Assembly: GCA_020465985.1 (NCBI GenBank) | Contig: JAANYP010000399.1 | Span: 62,001-126,000 of the forward strand | Length of the DNA: 64,000 nt | Reading direction: 5' to 3' | DNA from: Centrapalus pauciflorus | Lineage: Eukaryota > Streptophyta > Magnoliopsida > Asterales > Asteraceae | Shown here: in pieces, positions 25,894 through 36,529 of the stretch | Numbering within the stretch: the first letter of the stretch is position 1 | Layout of the letters: each line of letters starts with the position of its first letter | Made by a program: the position numbers and the translations under genes | Notes under the pieces: generated by a model | The model's database searches: none | What the model saw: only the letters and a program-made list of their open reading frames with translations | What the model was told of the DNA's origin: nothing

Positions 25894-27886
25894 GTATGCA
25901 GGTGTGTATGTCGATTTATAAACAAGAAACAAAAGCTCATTTCCTTTTTGTTACATAAAGGTTAAGTTAAGTGTGTGTATGGGTTTTGTGATCGGTGGAC
26001 AACAATTAATTGAACAAAAATATAAGTTTTGGATATGTAATTTATGTGTAGTAGCAGTCCCTAATTTACAACAATTAGCATGCCTTTGTGTGAAAGATTA
26101 TGGTTTAAAACATAAGTATGCAACAAGTATTATACACATAAATCAACAACTTGCATCAAAGTGAAATGAATGAACATATCTATGCGTAAGATCAATTAAC
26201 AAAACAAAGAAAGCATAAAGGGATGTTCATGAAAATAAAGTACGCATTAATACCACGAATATGTGCAAGATTGATATTATGAATAATCAAGTGTATGGGT
26301 TATGAAATAATGACACACATATATTCATGTACTTATATACATAGTAAAGGTGTGCATGTATTTAAGTGCGTGACTCGAATTATAAACGCATACTATTAAG
26401 GGAGTAAAAATATAAAGCCTTAATACATAAATTGTTATAAAACATACTTATGAGGGAATTATGAACAATTCAATAAGCATGTTAACCATTTTCATTAGAA
26501 ACAAAGCAAAGCATAAATGGATGTTCTATTAATGAGTTATGCATATAGATGAATTATATGAACATTTAAGTTAAATACATCATAATGTCATGACATGGGC
26601 TAATATGTTTAAATAAATAATAATAAATAAATGAACAAAATGTCAATAATAAATAGAACCTAGGCACGAGGCCTTGATTATTGGCCCTAGGCCTGGCCAT
26701 TTAGGCCAAAGGGCCTATATTCTAGGCCAGGTGCCTAATTTTTCTTGTATATGGCATAAATCAATAATGTAAAGTGATTAGTTGTGTAAATATGCATAAA
26801 ATGTCAATTCATGTAATCATATGAGTTCAAAGTACAAAGAAAGCCAATGAATGATTAAATAAGTCATCAAACATGTCCATGAAATGCATAAAAGCTTGAA
26901 AGTCATTAAAATCATGTCAAGTTAAGTCATAAACCTAATTATGATTCAACAAAGTCTGAGCCGACATGATAAAACAATAAATAAATAAGTCTATACAAAA
27001 GCTTCAGAAAGTCAAAGAATTAAACAGAAATACACAATTATGTTGTCTAAAGTCAATAAGCTTATGTAAATTGATTTCCAAACACTGAACAAGTTCAGTT
27101 AAATCTGAATTATGTTATAAAGCTAAAGTCAGTAAAACCAAGCCAGAAAAGTCAAGCTAAAGTCTGTAAATTCAAGTCAAGTCAATAAAGCCAAGTCAAA
27201 GTCATAGAAGCAAGTTAGAGCTAAAGTCAGTAAAGTCAAAGATAAAGTCTGTAAAGCTAAAGTCAAATCCTGAGATAACTCAGGTGGTGGGTTTAATCCG
27301 CTTGTGAAAGTTAAAGTCAACATTCATGTCATAAAACCAATAACTGTGAGTTACAGATATAACTGTATACATGTTTGTCTTCCTGTGAGACATATTGTTG
27401 TTCTAGCTTTATTAAAAGTCTTATATGCTCAGCTAGAATGTGACCTGTGCACACCTTGGTACGGTGATACCCAGTGGATCATGATAGCTTTTAATATATC
27501 ATCCTGCACACATGTCTTTACAATTGAAATCAGTCTTGGATATATATTGTTGTTAAATCTTTTTACAGGTTTAATCAAAGGCAAAGGTCCAGCTGAACCA
27601 AGTCCTTAAGTACTGCACGCCCGAATTTGAAGTCATTAGACCACTACTGAATCTGAAATTGGTATCGAATAAAGATGATTATGGTGGTGGTTTGGGTAGA
27701 AGCAGACATGTATTGTGGTTATGTACTAGATTAGTGTCCTTGTGCCCTTAGTAGTTTTGTTTTAAAGTTGTTGTAATCTATTCCTAACTTCTGTAATATG
27801 ACTTAACTCCACACTTTATTAATTCTACTTAGTTGTGATTGATGATGTATTGCCCCTTGGTACCTAGTCATCAAGGCTGCCCCATA
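25892..27886. other. Unassigned repeat-like intergenic DNA
   Basis: No gene is recognised. 26661-26737 is a GGCC-rich palindromic cluster. 27040-27320 has many AAAGTCA words (TTGAC cores on the minus strand). Composition and motif clustering suggest an old LTR, but no TG...CA ends with a target duplication were found. Confidence 0.4.
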
Positions 27887-27909
27887 GGGGGGGGGGGGGG
27901 GGGGGGGGG
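27887..27909. repeat. Homopolymer of 23 G
   Basis: An uninterrupted G run, preceded by GCCCCATA. It could form G-quadruplex or be length-uncertain in the assembly. Confidence 0.9.
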
Positions 27910-29094
27910 TTTGTCTTGACAAGCTTGAACTCGACACTAAAACTCGAGCTTGAAACTAGACTCGAGGTCGATCAAGCCTGAGTTTTAAATCTTGAGCTCG
28001 ACTTGATAAACTAATCGACACCATTTGAGACAACTCGATTAAGTTCGAGAAAAATGAAATCGAAATATAAATACAATATATTCAATCTAATTTTATCTAA
28101 CAACGAACAAGAAATGTGCAAATATAAGAATGTAACATTTAGATTTAAAGTTATATAGTTTGATTTTTATAGTAGTGATAAAAATACAATATTATAAAGT
28201 TGAAAGTTAAAAATGCAAACATATAAACTTAGGCTCGCAAGCCTATCGCGCATGTTATTTTAATACTCGGACTCGATTCGATTACTACTCGAGTAGCTAG
28301 AGCTCTAGTTTGACTCGATTAATAGCAAGTCGATTTCGAGTTTAATAATTCAGGAGTTGACTCGTCTCGCTTACACTTCTAACTATGATACATGCATGAT
28401 ACTATTAGATTTAAAAGAAGTATGTTAAACACATTAAAACAACAATTCTATATATTTTTTAAAAAGTTACCTTTTTAACAATTATATATTTGACAACAAT
28501 TATATATTATACATGCACGTAGGGATGACAACGTGGCGGGTTTGGGACGGGGATTGACCATCCCATCTCCGTTTAAAAAACCCGCGAGGCCTTCATGGGG
28601 ATCTCCGTCGGGTAGGCAGGGAAAATCGCGGGGATTTGAGGAACCCATTTATTACATATGTTTAATTAAACGGTGAAATTTTATTTCGAGATCATTGTTA
28701 AAACCTAAATGAGTAAAATCTATAGTGATTCAAATCATAAACGAGTACAAAAATGAATAAAATTATAAACAAAACAATTATAAAATTAACCAATAATTAT
28801 ATATATTGTGTACAAACAAATAAATATACTTATTATTATATGATATAAATATTATAAAAACATACACATCCAATCTAAAAATAGAATACTTATTATTATA
28901 TTAAAAGTAAACGTGTATTTAATCAAAGTTTTAATCAGGTTAACAGAACGTGTATCATTAGTCTCATCTCTGTTTAAAATAATTGGGTTTGGGGAAACCT
29001 GTTTCATTTTAATCAATTTTCAGTTTTTCTCGACCGGCTTGGTTTTTTTCTTTTTTCTTTTTTTTTTTTTTGCTTTCCCTATGCACGAAAAAAA
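27910..29094. other. Upstream intergenic region of AMT1 gene A with MITE relics
   Basis: 27915-28385 is rich in CTCGAG/ACTCGA words and ends GCTTACAC, like the hAT-type relic in the AMT1-B intron. 28522-28645 starts GGGATGACAACGTGGCGGG, another hAT-MITE-like end. The rest is AT-rich with a T tract (29057-29071). No coding sequence is recognised. Confidence 0.45.
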
Positions 29095-29310
29095 TTATTA
29101 TTACTTAATTTTTATTTTTCCCTTTTTATCTTTTTATCTTTTGGTTTTTTAGTGGTGTTCAATAACACCATATTAATGTGGACATTATTTGATTCCAAGG
29201 ATTGGGGGATGAAGCGTTGACTTTGTTGACCTCACCATACTTTTCATTATCAATAATTACTTATATTTTCCTCTCTATAACCACAACCTCACTTACCATC
29301 CACCACCACC
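29095..29310 (+). promoter_or_regulatory. Promoter-proximal region of AMT1 gene A
   Basis: Blocks shared with AMT1 gene B: TTTTTAGTGGTGTT, TTAATGTGGACATTATTT, ATTCCAAGGATTG, and GAAGCGTTGACTT, which holds a W-box core TTGAC (29217-29221). A second TTGAC follows at 29226-29230. A TATA-like CTCTATAA ends at 29280, then a CCACC-rich leader runs to the ATG. Gene A has an extra 12-13 bp (CAATAACACCATA) inside the shared block, forming GGTGTT/AACACC. Function is inferred from conservation alone. Confidence 0.6.
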
Positions 29311-32300
29311 ATGGCCACCGCCGTACCCACCTGCTCCGCCGCTGACCTCTCCCTTCTCCTCGGCATCACCGCCAACGCCACTGCCGCAGCCGACTACATA
29401 TGCAAACGATTCACCGCCACTAACGACAAGTTTACCGACACCACATACGCCATAGACAACACTTACCTTCTCTTTTCGGCTTACCTCGTGTTCGCCATGC
29501 AGCTCGGGTTTGCCATGCTATGCGCGGGTTCGGTCAGGGCTAAAAACACGATGAACATCATGTTAACAAACGTCCTCGATGCTGCGGCTGGAGGCATATC
29601 GTATTACGTATTTGGCTATGCTTTCGCCTTCGGTGCACCACCAAACGGTGAACCGTCGAATAGGTTCATCGGGAAACATAACTTCGGGCTGAAATCGATC
29701 CCCTCGGAAAAGTACGATTATAGTTTCTTTTTGTATCAATGGGCATTTGCCATTGCAGCTGCAGGGATTACTAGCGGCTCAATTGCAGAAAGAACTCAGT
29801 TTGTTGCATACCTTATTTACTCTTCGTTTTTAACAGGTTTCCTTTTCTACTTATCTTATTATTTTTTTATATTTTTATTATGGGCCGATTGCTAAAAATA
29901 GCAACAACGTTTTGTTTTTATCAATTATAACAACATTATTTATATTTTAATAATTAATAGCATCAACTTCTGTATTACTTCATAATTGGTAACAGGTTTA
30001 ACATCTGCTTTTGTATTTTGTATTATTAATAACGTTAACTTTTGTATTTTTTAATTAATGGGCTAATTGCTAAAAATAGAAACAATTTTATAATTTTTTA
30101 TCATTTATAGCAACATTATTTAGTTTTTATCACTAATAACATCAACTTTTGTATCTTTAAGCATTTGTAGCAAAATTTAAAAAAGTTGTTGCCATAAATG
30201 ATAGAAAAAATACAAAAGTTAATGCTATCAAGGATACAAAATACAAAAGTTAATGTTATTTATATGAAAAATACAAAAGTTGCTCTTATTCGTATAAAAA
30301 ATAAATAATGTTGCTATAAATGATAAAAAAAATAAAAAAGTTGTTATTATTATTAGTAATTGACCCTTTTTTAATCATTTATAGCAATAACATAAATGGT
30401 AAAATATATAAAATTGATGTTATTAATAATAAAGAGTAAATCTAAAGAAAATTATAAATTTGTTGCTAATTTTAGCTATCGGCCCTTTTTATTATTTTGG
30501 AACTTTTTATCACAAAAATTTGATTTAATTATTAATTGATTGCGCGAATTAAAGTTAAAAAGATATTAAAATGGTAGGAGAAGTCAGAAGTTCAGAACGT
30601 ATCTTTTAAATCAATCACAAACTTTTATATTTGTTTCATCTAGATTTTTTCAACTTCTTTTCAAAATGGTAGCATTATTTAATTCATCATATTTTTAATA
30701 TATAAAGATCACAGTATATATGGATTAATTAAGTACTCTGAGTTGCAATGAAGAAGTATCACATCATCGTCATTTAAAACTTTTGAATGATATGGATCGA
30801 TAACTTATTTTCATAGTTTGAATGTAATAAATTCATTGAATCATATTTATTTTAGATACAATAATCGTAATGAACCCAATGAAGTTTTTTTATGTATGAA
30901 CGTCTGTGAAAGTAATCAACTCAACGAATCTTATGTATATTAAAGTCTGCAAACGTAATATAGAGAGAGATAGAGACTTAGGTTAAAAAAATCATTCTAA
31001 ATCAAGTATACCTGATGATACATTCCTTAATTTTTTTTAAGTTTTTATCACAACCATGTTTAAATTAACATTACACACATAATATGTGAATTTCAGATAC
31101 ATTCATCAAGTCTATATACTTAAAACTTTTGTGAATGATCTTGTATATTTATGTGAATGGTCATCTAATCATTCACATGATTTTTTAATCAACAATTCCG
31201 AATTTTAATGTAAAAAAGACATAATTACTTTGATAAAAAAATCTTATAATTTTGGTTTATACATGTTTATGTAAAAAAAATCTGTGAATGGTCATTCACA
31301 AGGAGGTGCGTTCGATACTCTCGATTATTTATGGTACTCTCATGAACTTGATTATGTGTGTGTGTGTGTGTTTGTCTATAAAAGTTTATTTCGATTTATG
31401 TTTAGTTGCTCACGATGCTTACCTATTAAATGGTACTTAAATAATACTTAAATCTACAACTAATAATAGAGGTCATAAAGTAATTATCAGCATTATTAAT
31501 TTCATAACAATTAGTCAATTTCATTTGAAGTAATTAATTGATAATAATATCTATGGTTTTTAATGGTTACAGGCTTTGTGTACCCAATTGTGTCACATTG
31601 GGTGTGGTCAAGTGATGGTTGGGCCAGTGCCACACGAACCAGTGGCAGTCTCTTGTTTGACTCAGGAGCCATTGACTTTGCTGGCTCGGGTGTGGTCCAT
31701 ATGGTGGGTGGGATCGCTGGCCTGTGGGGTGCGTTAATTGAAGGACCAAGAATCGGTCGATTCGATCGCACGGGCCGGTCTGTGGCTTTACGAGGACACA
31801 GCGGTTCGCTTGTCGTTTTGGGTACGTTCCTTTTATGGTTTGGATGGTATGGGTTCAATCCTGGATCTTTTTTCAAAATCTCTATAAATTATGGTCCTTC
31901 AAACGATTACTACGGTCAATGGAGCGCTGTCGGAAGGACAGCTGTCACCACCACATTGGCAGGATGCACTGCCGGACTAACCACTTTGTTTAGCAAACGA
32001 CTATTAGTCGGTCATTGGAATGTGACCGATGTTTGTAATGGCTTGCTAGGAGGTCTTGCCGCCATTACGTCTGGGTGTGCAGTGGTCGAGCCATGGGCCG
32101 CGATTGTTTGTGGGTTTGTGGCAGCTTGGGTTCTCATAGGATTTAACAAGCTTGCGGAAAAGCTCAAGTATGATGACCCATTAGAGGCAGCCCAATTACA
32201 CGGCGGGTGTGGAGCGTGGGGCCTATTATTCACCGGGTTATTTGCAAAAAAGAAATACGTCCACGAGGTTTACGCCACTGGGCGGCCCTACGGGCTTTTC

Positions 32301-32582
32301 ATGGGTGGCGGAGGAAAGTTATTCGCGGCCCAAATCATCCAAATACTAGTAATCATCGGATGGGTGAGCGCAACCATGGGCCCGCTTTTCTACCTTTTGA
32401 AAAAACTCAAGTTGTTAAGGGTGTCGAGAGAAGATGAAATGAAGGGAATGGACATGACGAGACACGGTGGATTTGCGTATATTTATCAAGACGAAGACGA
32501 AAGCGAACACCCCCCATTGGGGTTTACGATAAGAAGGATCGAACCATCAAGTGCAAGTCCAACTACAAACAACGTCATGTAG
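29311..32582 (+). CDS. AMT1: High-affinity ammonium transporter AMT1-type, gene A
   Basis: Two exons, 29311-29836 and 31573-32582; splice sites G|GT and AG|G restore LTGFVYP across the junction, giving 511 aa, normal for plant AMT1. The protein belongs to the Amt/Mep/Rh family: plasma-membrane trimers moving ammonium across 11 spans. Diagnostic blocks: AIDNTYLLFSAYLVFAMQLG, CAGSVRAKNTMNIM, the signature DFAGSGVVHMVGG with Asp210 and pore His218, the second pore His385 in AAQLHGGCGAWG, and the C-terminal GMDMTRHGGFAY. Thr471 there matches the Thr whose phosphorylation closes AtAMT1;1 (Thr460). The N-terminal CSAADL..LLG start and overall identity point to the AMT1;1/AMT1;3 group. ATG sits in ACCATGG after the conserved leader. 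Compared with gene B it has five extra residues in the loop after YAFAFGAP. All motifs are intact, so it is probably functional. Confidence 0.97.
29837..31572 (+). other. Intron of AMT1 gene A (1,736 bp)
   Basis: GT...AG intron after the first base of the Gly codon in FLTG|FVYP. It is AT-rich, with a 604-bp MITE near the donor (29882-30485) and a TG run near 31353-31371. No other gene is seen within. Confidence 0.93.
29882..30485. mobile_element. Mutator-like MITE in AMT1-A intron
   Basis: Ends GGGCCGATTGCTAAAAATAG and, inverse, GGGCCGATAGCTAAAATTAG. Flanked by identical TTTTTATTAT at 29872-29881 and 30486-30495, a 9-10-bp target duplication as expected for Mutator-type insertion. The interior repeats ATCATTTATAGCAACATT and ACAAAAGTT words in both orientations and has an internal partial copy from 30059. 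A relative lies at 55610-55888. Confidence 0.8.
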
Positions 32583-32930
32583 CCTATCATTTCATCTCGT
32601 CTTCGGGATTACATTAAAAATTAATGAAAGTAATTAAATTCGATCAACACTTTAACTATGGTTATCGAGGCATTGAAGGATGACCAGTTTCTTCGATGAA
32701 TCCGAAGCATTTGATAATTTTAATGATATAAGTTTGATGTTAAAAAATGTTCATACGATCAGCTTGTTGTGTAGTTGTATGTGTGTTGATATTTTTCATA
32801 TACCGTTAATTTGTATTAAAAATCATTTAAATGCAAAAGAACTTAATTTATTTATTTTTGTACGTAGTTATATATTCAATCTATTTTTTATATAAATGTA
32901 TATTTTGGATTGTTGAATAATGAATATTAA
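32583..32930 (+). other. 3' flank of AMT1 gene A, conserved with gene B
   Basis: Matches 61126-61500 with patches of high identity (TATGGTTATCGAGGCAT, TTCGATGAAT, AAGTTTGATG). It probably contains the 3' UTR. A 71-codon reading frame starts at 32680 (MTSFFDESEAFDNF); its first 26 codons also stay open in the gene-B copy. Whether it is translated is unknown. Confidence 0.6.
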
Positions 32931-33600
32931 ACTATTTAGTTATAATAAAAACTAGTTAGGATTCTCAATAACAAGAAAAGATAAAAAACAATATGTAAAC
33001 TATTTAATATAAATTACTTTATATATTTCATTAATAAAATATTTGTTTAATATTAATCATGTATTAAACGATTATGTGTATAAAACTGTATATTTTATTT
33101 TTGAAGAGACAGGGTCATTGTAGATCCTAAATTTGATGCAAATTAAAGCTGCCGAACCAATTATAAAATTAAATAACATAAAATCATTAATTTTTAAAAC
33201 AAAAAATATTATTATACCATTAAAACAAGAATTTAATCCCTTTTAAAACGTGACTGATCATCTTATATTTTTTTCAAAATTTTTTTGAATATTTAACATT
33301 GAATATTCACCAATGAATGTTCGTCATTGATTATTGAACAATGAATCGTCTGAATTTTATATATTTAACATCGAAAAAAGGTTATAAATTTGAACATTCA
33401 GCGTCGACTATATGGTTCTACAGTTCTATACCAAATTTAGGTTCTGCAATGATCTCAACCTTATATATACATGTGTATACATATTATCTTTTATAATATA
33501 ATCATTTTTAATTATTAAAATGGTATTAAAATTATATAAAATATCTAAACATGCAATGAAAGTCATGATACAATATAAACAAAATAATGTTTAAAATAGT

Positions 33601-33601
<1 letters not shown>
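32931..33601. mobile_element. AT-rich DNA holding a TIR element of the (TA)n-associated group
   Basis: 33111-33462 is bounded by GGGTCATTGTAGATCCTAAA and, inverse, GAGATCATTGCAGAACCTAA; the AACCTAAATTTG part matches the elements at 23087 and 63204. The right flank is TATATATACATGTGTATA. Outside this the segment is plain AT-rich sequence. Confidence 0.6.

Positions 33602-33665
<64 letters not shown>
33602..33665. repeat. Homopolymer of 64 T
   Basis: An uninterrupted T run preceded by AGTG. Its true length in the genome may differ from the assembly. Confidence 0.9.
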
Positions 33666-33668
<3 letters not shown>

Positions 33669-33851
33669 TATTCACACTCATTTCTGCACTACCTTTCGAT
33701 TGTTGTATAGTCTTTTATTCATATAACTTTTGGTCATCTACATTTTCATGTTATTATCATGGTTGTAGTTTTATTTATTTATATAAGTATGATATGACAG
33801 AGGAGTTTGATGACTAAAAACTTTACATATAACACTAGAGTTAACCGTTCA

Positions 33852-33907
33852 CACTACTAAAAATTGGGTTTTTACCGACTCGAAATTCGTTCGTAATTGA
33901 TTGGAAA
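33852..33907. mobile_element. CACTA-type transposon terminal relic
   Basis: Starts CACTACTAAAAATTGGGTTT and continues TTTACCGACTCGAAATTCGT, the usual look of plant CACTA ends. It is interrupted at 33908 by a hAT-like MITE. The other end was not found. Confidence 0.45.
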
Positions 33908-34138
33908 TAAGGGTGGGAATTTGAGCCCATTCAAGCAAATGGGTCAAACGGGTTAATAGCTAAAAGTCATAAATTTTACATAATTTTGAAAAAAATTTCA
34001 AAGAGCAATTTTTTTAATACACCGTTTTATAAATTTTCAATTCTAAAAAAAAAAGTTATGTTTTATCTTAGTTTTTTACAATAGGTCCATTTAACTGTTC
34101 GGTCCGTTTGGCCTGTTCGGTCAAAATTGTCATCCCAA
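33908..34138. mobile_element. Small hAT-like MITE (231 bp)
   Basis: The 8-bp sequence ATTGGAAA flanks both sides (33900-33907 and 34139-34146). Ends TAAGGGTGGGAATT and, inverse, TTGGGATGACAATT match imperfectly. Short length and an 8-bp duplication fit a non-autonomous hAT element. Confidence 0.65.
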
Positions 34139-34454
34139 ATTGGAAATAGAGTTTATCCACCAATATCCGATTGAAAATGAGTCTTTCGTGTAACATCTTT
34201 TGTTTAAGCATAACTCTTAGTTGTAATGGTTGCTTTGAACCTTGTGATAATTTGACCTTGTTAGTTTAACTTTGAAATGTTGTATGAAAGTTGACTTTAA
34301 AAGTCTTAGCTTAGTTTCATGACTTCAGGGTCAAACTCAATTCAAACCGGATAATGTGTGAAATAATAACGCTAATGATGTTTTTTGAGGATTTTATATG
34401 TGTTGTGAAAGTTTCGTTGAAATCTGACATCATTAGAAAGTTCATTTATTCTTA

Positions 34455-34767
34455 GGGGCATTTGGTTCGCAGATTTTTTTATTGGGATTTGCATTTTATC
34501 AAAGGATTTGTATTATGCAACATTTGCATTTGTCAGGATTTTGTCAAAGAATCTGCATCATCTTTTAGGAAAAATTTACTAATCTGAAAAATGCAATGTA
34601 ACTGGGATTTAAAATCCTAGGGGGAGGCTGAGTTTTTAATTAACAAAGAAGTAAGGGATTTATAAAATCCTGGGATTTAAAATCCTTACTGAAATCTGCG
34701 AACCAAACACAGGATTTTAAATGCATATCCCAGTGAATCCCAGGAAATCTGCGAATCAAACATCTCC
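34455..34767. mobile_element. PIF/Harbinger (Tourist-like) MITE
   Basis: 313 bp with ends GGGGCATTTGGTTCGCAGAT and, inverse, GGAGATGTTTGATTCGCAGA, flanked by TTA on both sides (34452-34454 and 34768-34770). A GGGC..TTTGGTT end with a TTA target site is typical of PIF/Harbinger. The interior has inverted AAAATCC/GGATTTT words. Confidence 0.85.
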
Positions 34768-34770
34768 TTA

Positions 34771-35707
34771 GTTTTTACACTTTAATAGTGCAACGGGTCA
34801 AATGTGTAAAGTAAAAGTTTACTTTCATTCAAAATGCAAGTGTATGGACTTATTTTTCATTTTCTCAAACTTGCTTAAGATTTGCTTTTAATTGTTAAAG
34901 AAAATTAATTTCCACAATTGGTAATGAACAAAGCATATGGGAAACCAATTTTCTTCACCTCCAACTCGATCTCTAACCCCAAAATTCAAAGCTAGAATTC
35001 TTGGATTGTGACTTAATTTCGTGTTGCAAGCAAGTATGAATAGGGTATGGGTCGCTCACATGCCATGCATAAACTAACAAGTGTAGTTATGGGTCACTCA
35101 CATGTCATGCATAAACTAACATGACGTCAATATAACATGACACCAATAAATTTTCAAAATACTGAGGTATGTATGTATGAAAATTTCGAGTGACAGCTAG
35201 GATTTTTTTTGAGTAACACCTACAAAGGCAACAATTATAAAACTTTAAGACTTCAACAGATGAAGACTCGAATGCAACATCTGTGAAACTTTAAAACTTA
35301 CGATACATATTGGTTTTAAGTTTTAATGGTATTGTGCTATGTACTTTTTTAAGTTGGAAAAATCTTGTTATTTGTTAATTTTGTATTGACAACCCGTTTT
35401 GGTGACCGATCCATCTTTGAAAATATTTTAAAAATCTAAGTATGAAACTTACTCTTAAAAAAGTGACATCATAACAAAAATTCATGAATCCGTCCCTGTA
35501 TGTGATTCGCACATAACCATATGTGTATGAAGTTTTCGATCAATGTGACCTATGTGATTCCCATATAACCATATGTATATGTAGTGTGAAACTATGAATA
35601 GACTCAAGGATGACTTAGGTAGCTCCCCTATTATCAATACATGTTGGCGATGGTTGAATTCATGACATGTCTTGTTGGTAGGCGTCTTTCGTATGCTAGA
35701 AGCAATG
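34771..35707. other. Intergenic, no gene seen
   Basis: Contains a 42-bp direct repeat in two copies (35044-35127, with CACTCACATG..CATGCATAAACTAAC wording) and a loose repeat of GTGATTC.CATATAACCATATG near 35500-35580. Otherwise featureless. Confidence 0.5.
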
Positions 35708-35715
35708 AATGAGTG

Positions 35716-36521
35716 CAGTGGCAGATGCAGGAAAATCCGTCATTGGGGGCAATTTTTATTGATATGCTTATGGGTTAGGTTTTATGTGCTTCATTTAAAG
35801 TTGGTCAGGTCGTCGATTTAATAGTTTCTTCAATTGAAAATGGAATTTGAATTTTGATTTGTTTTAAATATAGATTAAAGTATAATAATGGAATGAATTG
35901 CCCTTTTAAATTGTGATCAATTGACGCGTAGTTTTTTAATAGATAAATATATTTGAACTGATTTTGAAACACTTATATTGTTTGAAAGACTTTTTATATT
36001 TTGAGATTATTTTTATCATTATTGAAAGAAAATCAATAAGTAAAAAATAATTATTAGTTAAAAATAGTAAGAAGATAAATTTTTATTAGTATGAGAATGA
36101 TAAGCTCTGATATAAAATTTTTATGATAACTAAAATAACTACGCAAACTAGTTATATTTAATAATATTGTTATGCAAATTAATCATGTCTAATATAATAA
36201 TAGTTTTAACTATGTTTATTTAGTAAATCAATTTACAAAAAACGGATAATATACTCGTTCCTTAAAATAATTTATTATATTGGATGGAATGTATTTTTTA
36301 TTTTGCTTTTAAAGAATTATCAGTGGTAGGACCCACCACAAAAATTCTCTAGCTTCTTTATTTCTCATTGAGTTTAACAGAAACCTTTTTTTTTTCTCAT
36401 GATTGCCGACGTTGAGGGCCTAACTAATAAAAGATTGAGGGCCTGTGTGAAATTGGATATATTTCTCTTGTCGAACATGAAATCAAAGGCCCCCACTTTG
36501 AATAACATGCCTCCACCCCTG
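35716..36521. mobile_element. Non-autonomous hAT element (806 bp)
   Basis: 8-bp duplication AATGAGTG at 35708-35715 and 36522-36529. Ends CAGTGGCAGATGCAGG and, inverse, CAGGGGTGGAGGCATG, the CAG-start of plant hAT elements. Subterminal GGGGGC (left) and GCCCCC (right) are also inverted. No transposase frame. Confidence 0.85.
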
Positions 36522-36529
36522 AATGAGTG

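Noticed and set aside
31511..31876. Minus-strand frames across AMT1 exon 2 (also 32012-32233 and 60453-60776)
   Set aside because: They mirror the highly constrained AMT1 coding frame and are antisense shadows.
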